The notes beneath the pieces were generated by a model. The model was not told the DNA's origin and did not search any database. It was given only the letters and a program-made list of their open reading frames with translations. The position numbers and the translations under genes were made by a program. A DNA stretch of 64,000 nt from Jatrophihabitans sp. (lineage in GTDB: Bacteria; Actinomycetota; Actinomycetes; Mycobacteriales; Jatrophihabitantaceae). The number at the start of each line of letters is the position of its first letter. Position 1 is the first letter of the stretch. Positions 16,653 to 24,696 of this stretch are shown here, piece after piece. The DNA lies in assembly GCA_025963285.1 (NCBI GenBank), contig JAOPUX010000071.1, positions 1-64,000 on the forward strand, given 5' to 3'.

Positions 16653-16699
16653 GTCCCATCACTTTGCTACGGTGACAGGACACTAGTCCCATCACTTTG
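16653..16699 (+). promoter_or_regulatory. Twin 14-bp direct repeats before the epimerase gene
   Basis: GTCCCATCACTTTG occurs exactly at 16653-16666 and 16686-16699, 33 bp apart (about three helical turns). The second copy abuts the ribosome-binding sequence of the gene at 16710. Identical direct repeats at this spacing suggest a regulator binding to one face of the DNA. No regulator gene lies next to it. Confidence 0.55.
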
Positions 16700-16709
16700 A
16701 GGAGTCCCC

Positions 16710-17591
16710 ATGCGCGTCTTCGTCACCGGCGGCACCGGCTTGATCGGAACGGCTGTCGTCGCCGAACTGCTCGGCAACGGCCACACCGTCCTGGCCCTCG
16801 CCCGCTCCGAGGTGTCCGCGCAGGCAGCCGAGGCGGCGGGGGCCGAGACCCTCCGCGGCGGCCTTGCCGACCTCGAGACGCTGCGCGCGGGCGCGTCCCA
16901 GGCCGACGGGGTGGTCCACCTCGCCTTCGCCAACGACTTCAGTAGCCCCGAGGCGTTGGCTCGCTCGGTCGCCGAGGAGACCGCGGCCCTGACGACGTTG
17001 GGGGAGGCGTTGATCGGCAGTGACCGCCCTCTCGTCACGGTTTCCGGCACGCCCTGGGTGCCGGGCAGCGTCTCCACCGAGACCGACCCGCTGCCGACCG
17101 ACGGGCCGGTCGGCGGGCGCGGGCGGACCGTCACCGCGATCCTGGCTCTGGCCGCGCAGGGCGTGCGGAGCACTTCGATCCGCCTGCCGCGAACCGTGCA
17201 CAACAACGGCACCGGGGGATTCGCCGGCCTGCTGACCCAGCTCGCGCGCCAGAACGGCGTCTCGGGCTACCCGGGTGACGGCACCCAGCGCTGGCCGGCC
17301 GTCCACGCGCTCGACGCCGCGGTGCTCTTCCGCCTCGCCCTGGAGCAGGCGCCGGCCGGGACGGCGTGGCACGCGGTGGCCGACGAGGGCGACGCGGTGC
17401 GAGACATCGCCGCCGTCATCGGCAGGCGCCTCGGACTGCCCGTCGAGTCGGTGCCCGAGGCGACCTTCGGTCCGCTCGGCCCGATCTTCGCCACCGACCA
17501 GCCCTCGTCGAGCGCCTACACGCGCGCGACGCTGGGCTGGGAGCCGACGCATCCGAGCCTGCTCGCCGACCTGGAGAACCTCCAGCCCTGA
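16710..17591 (+). CDS. NAD(P)-dependent epimerase/dehydratase family protein
   Basis: The 293-residue protein starts at ATG 16710, behind AGGAG at a spacing of five. It opens with the Rossmann motif VTGGTGLIGTAVV and continues VVHLAFAND, as in extended/atypical SDRs. A canonical YxxxK is not evident: the region where it should be reads GGRGRTVTAILALAAQG, so catalysis may be atypical. The substrate-side part has SIRLPRTVHNNGTGG and ends with AYTRATLGWEPTHPSLLADLE, typical of this subgroup. These proteins are often stand-alone stress or drug-induced reductases. The 3' end nearly meets that of the convergent LLM gene. Substrate unknown. Confidence 0.8.
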   Translation: MRVFVTGGTGLIGTAVVAELLGNGHTVLALARSEVSAQAAEAAGAETLRGGLADLETLRAGASQADGVVHLAFANDFSSPEALARSVAEETAALTTLGEALIGSDRPLVTVSGTPWVPGSVSTETDPLPTDGPVGGRGRTVTAILALAAQGVRSTSIRLPRTVHNNGTGGFAGLLTQLARQNGVSGYPGDGTQRWPAVHALDAAVLFRLALEQAPAGTAWHAVADEGDAVRDIAAVIGRRLGLPVESVPEATFGPLGPIFATDQPSSSAYTRATLGWEPTHPSLLADLENLQP

Positions 17592-17598
17592 GAGGCCG

Positions 17599-18552
17599 TC
17601 AGCGGATGAACAGTGGCGCGAGCGTCTCGCCGAGCAGGGCGACGCGACCCTCGACGTGACCGTTCGACGGCGCGTTGACGGTGATCCCGTCGATGCCGGT
17701 CTCGCGGAGGCGCGCGAACTGCTCGCCGACCTCGTCGGGGCTGCCCACGATGGCGGTGTGCCGGCGTGGCTCGGCCTCGGGCTGGCGGGCGAGGTAGGCC
17801 TCGAACTCGGCGACGGCCTGCTCGTGGGTCGGGGCGATGCAGGCGCTCGTCTGGTAGGAGACCGTGATCTCCGACCGGTCGCGGCCGAGCGTCGCGCAGT
17901 GCTCGTCCAGGGCCGCGAGCTTGCGAGCGATCTCGTCCACGCCGCAGATCAGGTTCGACTCGTCGGCGTACTGGGCCACCATCCGCAGCGTCTTGCGCTC
18001 ACCACCTCCACCGATCATCACCGGGATGCGGGCGAGCGGGGCGGGGTGGTTCATCGCGTCGTGCACCTGGTACCACTTGCCGTTGAGGGTCGGCTGCTCA
18101 CCGCGCAGCATCGGGATGATGATCTGCAACGACTCCTCGAGCCGCTCGAAGCGGTCGGTGAAGGTGCCGAACTCGAAGCCGAGGGAGTTGTGCTCCAGCT
18201 CGAACCAGCCTGCTCCGATCCCCAGCTGGGCACGCCCACCGGAGACGACGTCCAGCGCCGTAACGGTCTTCGCGAGCAGCGTCGGGTGCCGGTAGGTATT
18301 ACCGGTGACCAGCGACGACAGCCGCACCCGGCTGGTGTGCTGGGCCAGTGCCGACAGCAGCGTGTAGCACTCGATCATCTCCTGACTGGGCTGCCCCAGG
18401 CCGGCCAGTTGATAGAAGTGGTCCATCACCAGCACGGTGTCGAAGCCCGACTCCTCGGCCTCGACGGCCTGCTGCCGGATGGTCGCGAAGAGCTGCTCGG
18501 GAGCAACGCCCGGATAGGTGAAGTTGGGGATCTGGTAGCCGAGTCGAGTCAC
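17599..18552 (-). CDS. LLM-class F420-dependent oxidoreductase
   Basis: The 317-residue protein starts at GTG 18552. The luciferase-like TIM barrel is clear: GFDTVLVMDHFYQL, RVRLSSLVTGNTYRHPTLLAKT, DVVSGGRAQLGIGAGWFE, PVMIGGGGERKTLRMVAQYAD and a C-terminal GSPDEVGEQF. In actinomycetes this subgroup (TIGR03560-like) normally uses F420 rather than FMN. The substrate is not predictable. It is monocistronic and divergent from the nucleoside phosphorylase. Confidence 0.85.
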   Translation of the reverse strand: MTRLGYQIPNFTYPGVAPEQLFATIRQQAVEAEESGFDTVLVMDHFYQLAGLGQPSQEMIECYTLLSALAQHTSRVRLSSLVTGNTYRHPTLLAKTVTALDVVSGGRAQLGIGAGWFELEHNSLGFEFGTFTDRFERLEESLQIIIPMLRGEQPTLNGKWYQVHDAMNHPAPLARIPVMIGGGGERKTLRMVAQYADESNLICGVDEIARKLAALDEHCATLGRDRSEITVSYQTSACIAPTHEQAVAEFEAYLARQPEAEPRRHTAIVGSPDEVGEQFARLRETGIDGITVNAPSNGHVEGRVALLGETLAPLFIR

Positions 18553-18676
18553 CCCTCGACGTTACCGCCGGGTCGCCACAGAAAGCTCGGGCGGTTCGCT
18601 CCGCACGGGGTGGTGAGGCCATAACGTCTGACGTGCGTGCCGTTGACGACCGGGACGGGTCCCACGAAGGAGAGCC

Positions 18677-19462
18677 ATGGACACCACCTCCGACCAGACG
18701 CAGGTCGTGGACAAGTCGGCGGTTGGGGTCGGCGAACGCCAGTACCACATCGGGATCGCCCCCGGAGAGGTCAGCAGCGTGGCGCTGCTGCCCGGCGACC
18801 CGTTCCGTGTGCCCCTGATCGCGGACTTCCTCACCGACGTCACCGAGGTCGCCCACAACCGCGAGCACCGCACGATGACCGGCTTCTACAAGGGCAAACT
18901 CATCACCGCGACGTCCACCGGTATGGGCTGCCCGTCAACGGCGATCGCCGTCGAGGAGCTGGCCCGGGTGGGGGTTACCTCCTTCATCCGGGTCGGCAGC
19001 TCGGCCGCGCTGCAGCCCGGTATCGAGCCCGGCGACCTGCTCGTCAGCGAAGGCACCCTGCGCAACGACGGCACCAGCGCCGCCTACGCCCACCCCGGCT
19101 ACCCGGCCGTACCCGACCTCGCCATCGCCATTGCCCTGCGCGAGTCGGCAGAGCGGCTCGTGGCCGGCACCGGTACCGCTGCCTACTCGGGTATCAGCGC
19201 CTGCGACGACGCCTTCTACGCCGAGACCCCGGAGTGGATCAGCACCCTGAACTCGTTGAACGTGTTGAACGTCGAGATGGAGTCCGCCGCGCTCTACGTC
19301 GTGGCGAGGCTGCGCGGGCTGCGGGCGGGCATGATCTGCGCCTGCTCCAGCAATCTCGTCGACGGCGCCAGCCTCTACGACCAGAAGAACTCCCAGCTGC
19401 ACGACGGGTGGCTGCGAAGCATCGAGGCTGCACTGGACACAGCCGTCGAACTCGACCTCTAG
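18677..19462 (+). CDS. Uridine/purine nucleoside phosphorylase family
   Basis: The 261-residue protein starts at ATG 18677 behind AAGGAGAG. PNP/UDP family features are VALLPGDPFRVPLIA (phosphate loop GDP), STGMGCPSTAIAVEEL, IRVGSSAALQPGI and NVEMESAALYVVA, where the VEMES segment contacts the ribose. It should cleave nucleosides with phosphate in the cytosol. The pattern is closer to uridine phosphorylase than to PNP-I, but base specificity is not certain. It is a single-gene unit. Confidence 0.85.
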   Translation: MDTTSDQTQVVDKSAVGVGERQYHIGIAPGEVSSVALLPGDPFRVPLIADFLTDVTEVAHNREHRTMTGFYKGKLITATSTGMGCPSTAIAVEELARVGVTSFIRVGSSAALQPGIEPGDLLVSEGTLRNDGTSAAYAHPGYPAVPDLAIAIALRESAERLVAGTGTAAYSGISACDDAFYAETPEWISTLNSLNVLNVEMESAALYVVARLRGLRAGMICACSSNLVDGASLYDQKNSQLHDGWLRSIEAALDTAVELDL

Positions 19463-19489
19463 ACCCGGGCCGCGGCGCTCCCGCCGAGT

Positions 19490-20101
19490 TCAGCCCTCGA
19501 TGAGCGCGCAGTTCCAGGTTCCGCTGTGTGCCCAGCCGATCTGAACCGAAGTGAGATGCGGCGATAGCAGGAAGCTTGACCCGCTCGGCTGGGCTTCGAT
19601 CTTGGTGAGCACGGCGCTACCGCTCTGCGTGGTGACGGGCTCCCAGAAGTACGACCCAGGGCAGCTCGGGGTGTTGCCGTCAGCCGCCGCACACTTCGTG
19701 GCAGCCGCGGTGATCGTGCCGCTGACCGGCGGTAGGCCGTGCTTGGTCCGCAGGGAGTTCAGCGCCGCAAGCAGGCCGCCGTCCCCGGCCAGGGTGCAGC
19801 CGGAGCCGGAGGCGCAGGTCGCCGTCTTGGTGGGGGTCGCCGGCGTGGACGAGGTCGGACTCGACGACGGCGAGGACGAAGACGAAGCCGCGGATGACGG
19901 CGGCTGCACGATGACAGCCGGGCCGGACCCCGACGCCGGCGCAACCTGCGCGGCCGGCTTGCCCGCCCCCGAGGAGCCACCGACGATGAGGATCAGGCCG
20001 ACGATGATCACTGCAACGAGGGCGAGTACCCCCAGTGCCCAGGCAGCGCGGCGCCGAGCATCGGGATCCCAGCCGTCGAATTCGAGTTCATCGTTTGCCA
20101 T
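19490..20101 (-). CDS. Membrane-anchored protein with degenerate CAP-like extracellular domain
   Basis: The start is ATG 20101 behind AGGAAG. An upstream in-frame start at 20146 lacks such a site. The 203-residue product has an acidic tail (MANDELEFDGWDPDARRR), one transmembrane helix (WALGVLALVAVIIVGLILIV), a Ser/Pro/Thr linker of about 65 residues and a C-terminal domain of about 95. That domain begins LLAALNSLRTKHGLPPVSG, like the first helix of CAP/SCP proteins, and has Cys residues in CASGSGC, KCAAAD, SCPGSYF and WNCALI. The active-site His residues of true CAP proteins are not evident. Function unknown. Confidence 0.7.
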   Translation of the reverse strand: MANDELEFDGWDPDARRRAAWALGVLALVAVIIVGLILIVGGSSGAGKPAAQVAPASGSGPAVIVQPPSSAASSSSSPSSSPTSSTPATPTKTATCASGSGCTLAGDGGLLAALNSLRTKHGLPPVSGTITAAATKCAAADGNTPSCPGSYFWEPVTTQSGSAVLTKIEAQPSGSSFLLSPHLTSVQIGWAHSGTWNCALIEG

Positions 20102-20243
20102 TCGTACTTCCTGTCGTTGGGCACCCAGCGCACGTCCACCTGCCAACGGAGCCTGCGGCTGGCGCTGGGCTCCACGGACACCACCAGCGTGCCGAGTCCG
20201 GGCACCGGTGGCACGCCGGACTCACGTCCTGATCAGGTCCCGA

Positions 20244-20816
20244 TCAGGGACGGGCAGGCGCGGCGGGTGCCGTTCCGCTCGGCGATACCCCACCCTGCGG
20301 CGGGGGCGGAGGGGGAACGTCGTCCTGGTTGCTCAGACCGGAGCCGCTGTGGGCGGGGTACGCGGGTGTGGAGGGCGCTGCGGCGGCCGGCGCGTTCACC
20401 GCCGGGGCTGGCTGGGTCTGAGCGACCGGTGCTGCCTGGGCGGCCGGTGCTGCCTGGGCGGCCGCTGCTGGCTGAGCGACCGGTGCTGGCTGAGCGGCCT
20501 GTGCTTGGGCGAGCTGGTCGCGGTCACGGGCGACGGCAGCTGTCTCCTGGCGGGCCTGCTTCAGCTCTAGCCGGGCGGCCCTGGCACGCCGTGCGGTGTG
20601 TCGGGCGCCCCCGAGCAGCAGGAGCAGCCCCGCCAGGCCGACGGCGCCAACCGCCATCCCCGCCAGGAACAGGGCGCCAGTCGACCCGTGGAAGTGCTGG
20701 CCAAGCACGGTGAACGGATGGCCTAGAGCGTGGCCTGCACCGTGGTTGCTGACCACGCCGGCCACTCCGACGATGAGGGCGGCGACGAGGATGATGAGCC
20801 CGACGACGATGAGCAT
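20244..20816 (-). CDS. Two-helix membrane protein with Ala/Pro/Gln-rich tail
   Basis: The 190-residue protein starts at ATG 20816, behind GGAGG at normal spacing. It has two hydrophobic segments (MLIVVGLIILVAALIVGVAG; ALFLAGMAVGAVGLAGLLLLL), a basic amphipathic helix (ARHTARRARAARLELKQARQE) and a repetitive tail with AQPAPVAQPAAAAQ, AAPVAQTQPAP and a PPPPPP run. The tail is encoded by imperfect tandem repeats at about 20410-20520. The first 75 residues resemble small actinobacterial membrane proteins of unknown function. The tail may be cytosolic and disordered. Confidence 0.7.
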   Translation of the reverse strand: MLIVVGLIILVAALIVGVAGVVSNHGAGHALGHPFTVLGQHFHGSTGALFLAGMAVGAVGLAGLLLLLGGARHTARRARAARLELKQARQETAAVARDRDQLAQAQAAQPAPVAQPAAAAQAAPAAQAAPVAQTQPAPAVNAPAAAAPSTPAYPAHSGSGLSNQDDVPPPPPPQGGVSPSGTAPAAPARP

Positions 20817-21010
20817 GGTTGCCTCCTGGGTTAGGCGTTACCAGCGGTCTACCCGGATGGCCACGACGCGAACCCGTTCCAGCGGCCCGAGCCGTACTTG
20901 ACAGGATCGTGCTCGACTCCGCCTGTCCGCCTGCTGGCACTGCCGAGCCATTGAGACATCACATTTGTGCCCTGGGCAGGAAGCGTCGAAGTATGAAGCA
21001 GGCGGTCTAA

Positions 21011-21331
21011 CTACTGCTGGCGGTCGGGAAGCCTCACCGTCAGGCCGTCGAGGCGATCCTCTAGGTGAATCTGGCAGCTGAGCCGGCTTTGTTTGGACGC
21101 CGGCTCGGCGGTGGTCTCCAGGAGCTCGGCCTCATCGAGGCTGGGCCGGCCGACCGCCTCTTCCCAGCCTCTCTCTACGAAGACATGGCAGGTGGCGCAG
21201 CTCATGCCACCCCCGCACTCACCGAGGATGCCGCCGATGAGGTTGCCGGTGGCGGCAGACATGAGCGAATCGCCCGGCTCGGCATCGATAGAAATGCTTG
21301 TGTCGTCAGACCTGATGAACGTGACCTTCAC
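21011..21331 (-). CDS. [2Fe-2S] ferredoxin, putidaredoxin/adrenodoxin type
   Basis: GTG 21331 is chosen because GAGAGGGG lies about eight bases upstream, and the protein then begins VKVTFIRSDD. The 106 residues carry the cluster ligands in GECGGGMSCATCHVFV (C-x5-C-x2-C) and the fourth Cys in RLSCQI. This is the arrangement of ferredoxins that pass electrons from a FAD reductase to bacterial P450s. No P450 adjoins it. The reductase at 25.7 kb and the P450s at 27.6 and 33 kb are the nearest possible partners. Confidence 0.85.
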   Translation of the reverse strand: MKVTFIRSDDTSISIDAEPGDSLMSAATGNLIGGILGECGGGMSCATCHVFVERGWEEAVGRPSLDEAELLETTAEPASKQSRLSCQIHLEDRLDGLTVRLPDRQQ

Positions 21332-21669
21332 GACGGCATCCCCTCTCGGTAAGCGAGGCCGAAGTACTGATAGGCCGCTCGTAGTGGGCCGAAGCGGCCA
21401 TGCTTGGTGCCTGCCAGTAATGATAGGTAGAGCCCAGACAGGCCAGCCATCCCACACCCTCCATCGCCTATTCGCCCCCGTACGAGGCATTAATGACGCA
21501 CATTGTCACGATTCGGTGCGGTCCGGATGGTCGCGGGAGCGGGCAAGCGCTAACATGTTGGCAAACTAGATCAATCGGTTAGGCCTCGTCGGGCAATCGT
21601 GGTGTTAAGCCGCGTCGAGACCTGACCGACTCATCGACACCCACTCCTCGAGCGAAGACAGGGAACACT
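21332..21669. promoter_or_regulatory. Divergent intergenic region with TAACATGTT palindrome
   Basis: This 338-bp stretch has no convincing gene. It holds the 5' sides of the ferredoxin (minus) and the Lys/Ala-rich protein (plus). At 21549-21562 GCTAACATGTTGGC is a near-perfect palindrome (core AACATGTT), typical in size for a TetR- or MarR-type operator. No clear promoter boxes could be assigned. Confidence 0.4.
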
Positions 21670-22242
21670 ATGGCTGCCACCAAGAAGGCGACCGCGACAC
21701 GGACGAAGCCGGCCGCCGCGTCGCGCGTCAAGAACGTCGACGACACGCAGAAGACGTCGCGGGACCGATCGGCTCGCACCCGCATCCGCCAGTACCTGAC
21801 GGTGAACGGTCCGGTCGACGACCCGACCGGCTACGCGACCGGTGCCCTGAAGGAGGCTGTCGACTACCAGGGCACAGCCGTCGCGTTCATCCAGCTCATC
21901 GCGTCCATGGATCGTGATGGCGAGCTCGTCCGCGAGGTCCGCGGCAAGCGCACCTACCGCATCTCCATCGGCCGGAGCGCTGAACTGCTGCGTGGGCCCG
22001 CCGGGGTGCCCGCTGCGGGTGCGCTCAGCCCCTCCTTCGACTACGACCGGCTTGCGCGCGCGATGGTTCGTGAGTTCATCAGTCAGCTGTCCGTCCCCGG
22101 CGCCTCCGCGGAACAGCGGTTGCGGGCCGAGCGCGACGAGTACGCGATGCGGCTCGAGGTCGCGCGCCAGCGGTTGGCGTCGGTCTTCTCCGACGATCCG
22201 GAAGCGCTGGCTGCGATCGTGCCGAACTCGGTCGGTTCCTGA
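21670..22242 (+). CDS. Lys/Ala-rich N-terminal, winged-helix-like protein (possible nucleoid-associated)
   Basis: The 190-residue protein starts at ATG 21670. The first 35 residues are histone-like (MAATKKATATRTKPAAASR). A compact region at about 37-95 (RTRIRQYLTVNGPVDDPTG; GTAVAFIQLIASMDRDGELVREV; GKRTYRIS) reads like a winged helix. The C-terminus is helical (AEQRLRAERDEYAMRLEVAR). It may be a small DNA-binding or nucleoid protein. I do not recognise a named family. Its upstream palindrome could be a self-regulatory site. Confidence 0.6.
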   Translation: MAATKKATATRTKPAAASRVKNVDDTQKTSRDRSARTRIRQYLTVNGPVDDPTGYATGALKEAVDYQGTAVAFIQLIASMDRDGELVREVRGKRTYRISIGRSAELLRGPAGVPAAGALSPSFDYDRLARAMVREFISQLSVPGASAEQRLRAERDEYAMRLEVARQRLASVFSDDPEALAAIVPNSVGS

Positions 22243-22265
22243 CCTTCGTGCCGTAGGCCCGAGGG

Positions 22266-22715
22266 TCATACCCTGCTCGCCGCCGACCTGTAGGCATAGC
22301 GTGACCGGTCGCGGTCGGCATCGGCCCACGCTCGTGTCGATCGGCCAAGGCTCTGCCCCGTCGTCTTGAACTGCGCAGGGGTGTGCTGAACCGTCTCTGT
22401 CGATGCGGTCCGCGAGGACGGCCGGGGCCGCAGCTGCAGCGCGGGAACCGCTGTGCTGCCCAGTCGTGCGTCGAGTGTGGCCATGCGCAGGAGGATCCGT
22501 CGGACGCCTAGCGTCTCGGGTGGTAACCCGTATTCATCATCCGCGAGCTGGACGAGCAATCCGGCGTCGCGGGCGGCCCGCGCGAGCTGGTGGGCTGCAT
22601 CGAGCAGCAGCCGTTCCCACTGTCGGCGCAGTCCTTGATCGTTGATCCGTGGCGGCTCAGGGATGACCCGACACACGTGATCGACGAGCTGCCTGGCTTC
22701 GCTGTACGTGATCAT
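22266..22715 (-). CDS. Hypothetical protein, 149 residues
   Basis: I choose ATG 22715 with GAGGGG about 12 bases upstream. An in-frame GTG at 22754 lacks a ribosome-binding sequence. The N-terminal 75 residues look helical (MITYSEARQLVDHVCRVI; RRQWERLLLDAAHQLARAARDAGLLVQLA) and the C-terminus is Arg/Ser/Thr-rich and probably disordered. I recognise no family. It is divergent from the large HTH protein and shares its operator-bearing gap. Confidence 0.5.
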   Translation of the reverse strand: MITYSEARQLVDHVCRVIPEPPRINDQGLRRQWERLLLDAAHQLARAARDAGLLVQLADDEYGLPPETLGVRRILLRMATLDARLGSTAVPALQLRPRPSSRTASTETVQHTPAQFKTTGQSLGRSTRAWADADRDRSRYAYRSAASRV

Positions 22716-22771
22716 TGAACCGAACCGCCCCTCAGGAACCGCGAGCTTGCCCACCGATTTGTCAATTACAG

Positions 22772-22786
22772 CTTGACGTTGTCAAG
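22772..22786. promoter_or_regulatory. Perfect palindrome CTTGAC-GTT-GTCAAG in a divergent gap
   Basis: The arms are 6 bp, exact, with a 3-bp spacer. TTGACA-like words flank it on both strands (TTGACAAAT on the minus strand near 22760; ATTGACA at 22794-22800). The palindrome may overlap both -35 regions and so control the two divergent genes. The HTH protein encoded downstream is a candidate ligand. Confidence 0.5.
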
Positions 22787-22951
22787 CGACGCCATTGACA
22801 TATGGGGTTGCGCCGATCACACTGCCTCAGGTCGGAGCCGATGTCAATGGACCCGTCACGATTCAGCCAAGACAATCTGATTGCATGGATCTGTGCGAAG
22901 CCGGGGCCGCGCTGCTGGTCGGCCCCTCGCATCGACCGGTGCGAGGAGGCG

Positions 22952-24616
22952 ATGCGTATGTCCTTCGACGAGGTCTCGATCACCTCGGCGCTCGAACAGC
23001 TCGCCCTCGCACTGGGGAAGGCCGACGCCGTCCCACGGTCGGAGCTCATCCGTGCTCTGGAGCGGGCCGCCGAGCGGCTGCGAACAGGAGGGATGACGGT
23101 AGAGCGTCCTCATGACCTCATCACCCAGTCCGAGGCGGCCCGTCTGGTCGGAGTGAGCCGCCAGGCTGTCCACCAGTGGGTGCAGAAGGGGATGGTTCCA
23201 GCGCACCGCGCCGGTGCCAGTGGCCGGAACTCTCCGATGGTGTCGCTCTCCGAGGTGCTGGTCACGGCGAATCGGACCACGGAGGCACCGTTCTCGCGGA
23301 CGCTTAGGCAGCAGTTCCTGCAGTTCCTCTCCCTCGTCGGGGGACTGCTTGACGACCGGATCGTTGACGGGCTCACCCGGCAGCTAGACCCCGGGCCGTC
23401 CACGCGGCGCCGAGAGGAGGCCTCCCGGGTGCTTCGGGAGTTCGTCATGGCCGCGATGGGCACCAGCTCCATGCAGCAGGAGTTCACGCCGGCCGGTGTG
23501 CAGATGCTGGCTGACATGCGCCCCCGGCTTCCCTTGGACCCCGACAGCTCCTTTGGCCGGCTGTGCGAGGTCCTCGGCCTGCTTGTGCACTCCTCGCGGG
23601 GTGAAGGAGGCTTCGACTCCGCGGCGATCGCGCTGATGGCACTGCTGGGTGCGGCGACCGTCGGCGCGAGCCTCGATCACCCGGACGCCCCGACCGGGCG
23701 TCGCCTGGCCGAGGCTGCCGAGGAGGTCTGGGGAGAGGAATGGGTCGGGCGGATGCTCGACATCGCGTTCCACGTCGAAGAGCTCGCGCCCACGCCGCTG
23801 AGCCGCTACACGGCGTCGTTGAGCTACCTGGGCGTCAACCGCTTCCTGCGCCAGGCACAGTCGTCCGGTGTGAGCGTCTCCTACGCCCGTAGCCCGGGCC
23901 TCATGCTCCCTGAGTGCTTCTACGGCGAGCCGGTGCTCGCCGACGTGCTGCAGGACGGCACCAGCCATCGCCGGGCGAGTGAGCGCATGTGGCGGTTCAG
24001 CCCCGGGATGAGCCCGATCGCCGTGCGGGCCATGCAGAACAGCGAGGGCAACCCGTTCCGTCCGTTCACCTTCGACCGCGCCATCCTTGACACGTCCATC
24101 CACGGGGTGCGGCGCTACTGCTTCTCGATGCAGGACACCAGGGTCGCCTTCCGCAAGCACGTCGACGAACTCTCCGGCACCCAGCGCAGCGGCTACATCG
24201 AGCTGGCGGTCGAGACCTTGACGCAGACCCTCTCGTGTCCGCTCATCGAGCTGGTCGCGATCGAGCGGCTGCCCGACTTCGACTGGTGGAAGGACCACAT
24301 CATCCGCTCATCCTCGCGCGAGATCATGCTTGGTCTGCGCAACGCCCGGGCGCGCAAGGTCGCCCATGCGTTACTCGTCCAGACCACGCTCCTGCCCGAC
24401 GTCGTCGAGGCCGCCGACAATGACAGCTCGCTGCGCGATCGACTGCGGATCTACGTGAAGAACCTGGAGTTCGGCATCGTGGACGATCGCTACCACGATG
24501 ACCTTCGACGCGGCGTGGCCCGGCCGGTGAAGACGGCGACCGAGAGTCTCGACGAGAGCGAGGCCAGGTCGCGAGCCGAGCACGAGATCGAGCAGCTGCT
24601 TGCGCCGCCCGCCTGA
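22952..24616 (+). CDS. Large uncharacterised protein with N-terminal MerR/excisionase-type HTH
   Basis: ATG 22952 is preferred because GAGGAGG lies just upstream. In-frame ATGs at 22802 and 22841 lack such a site and would add poorly folded sequence. The 554-residue product has a short helical lead. A helix-turn-helix follows at about residues 55-110 (LITQSEAARLVGVSRQAVHQWVQKG, read in two halves) with a basic wing (PAHRAGASGRNSPMVSLSEV). The remaining 440 residues are helical with conserved-looking segments (FGRLCEVLGLLVHSS, MWRFSPGMSPIAVRAM, HVDELSGTQRSGYIELA, FDWWKDHIIRSSSREIM). No enzyme or partner domain is recognised. It may be a regulator with a large sensor domain or a DNA-targeted effector. 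The gene stands alone. Confidence 0.65.
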   Translation: MRMSFDEVSITSALEQLALALGKADAVPRSELIRALERAAERLRTGGMTVERPHDLITQSEAARLVGVSRQAVHQWVQKGMVPAHRAGASGRNSPMVSLSEVLVTANRTTEAPFSRTLRQQFLQFLSLVGGLLDDRIVDGLTRQLDPGPSTRRREEASRVLREFVMAAMGTSSMQQEFTPAGVQMLADMRPRLPLDPDSSFGRLCEVLGLLVHSSRGEGGFDSAAIALMALLGAATVGASLDHPDAPTGRRLAEAAEEVWGEEWVGRMLDIAFHVEELAPTPLSRYTASLSYLGVNRFLRQAQSSGVSVSYARSPGLMLPECFYGEPVLADVLQDGTSHRRASERMWRFSPGMSPIAVRAMQNSEGNPFRPFTFDRAILDTSIHGVRRYCFSMQDTRVAFRKHVDELSGTQRSGYIELAVETLTQTLSCPLIELVAIERLPDFDWWKDHIIRSSSREIMLGLRNARARKVAHALLVQTTLLPDVVEAADNDSSLRDRLRIYVKNLEFGIVDDRYHDDLRRGVARPVKTATESLDESEARSRAEHEIEQLLAPPA

Positions 24617-24625
24617 CTGGGCGGC
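24604..24625 (+). terminator. Possible hairpin terminator after the HTH-protein gene
   Basis: GCCGCCC (24604-24610) pairs with GGGCGGC (24619-24625) across an 8-nt loop that includes the TGA stop. The stem is strong but no U-run follows, so termination is only suggested. Confidence 0.35.
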
Positions 24626-24646
24626 ACCACCGGATTTGCTCTCGTG

Positions 24647-24661
24647 CTAGAAACAGCATTG
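24647..24661. promoter_or_regulatory. Candidate shared operator upstream of the SMP-30 gene
   Basis: CTAGAAACAGCATTG here matches CTAGAAAAGCATTG at 58860-58873 apart from one inserted base. Both lie in AT-rich gaps 30-60 bp before catabolic genes. It is a candidate binding site for a common regulator of the cluster. Confidence 0.35.
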
Positions 24662-24696
24662 GCATGACCTAGACGCCTAACGCTCGGAGGTTGACG

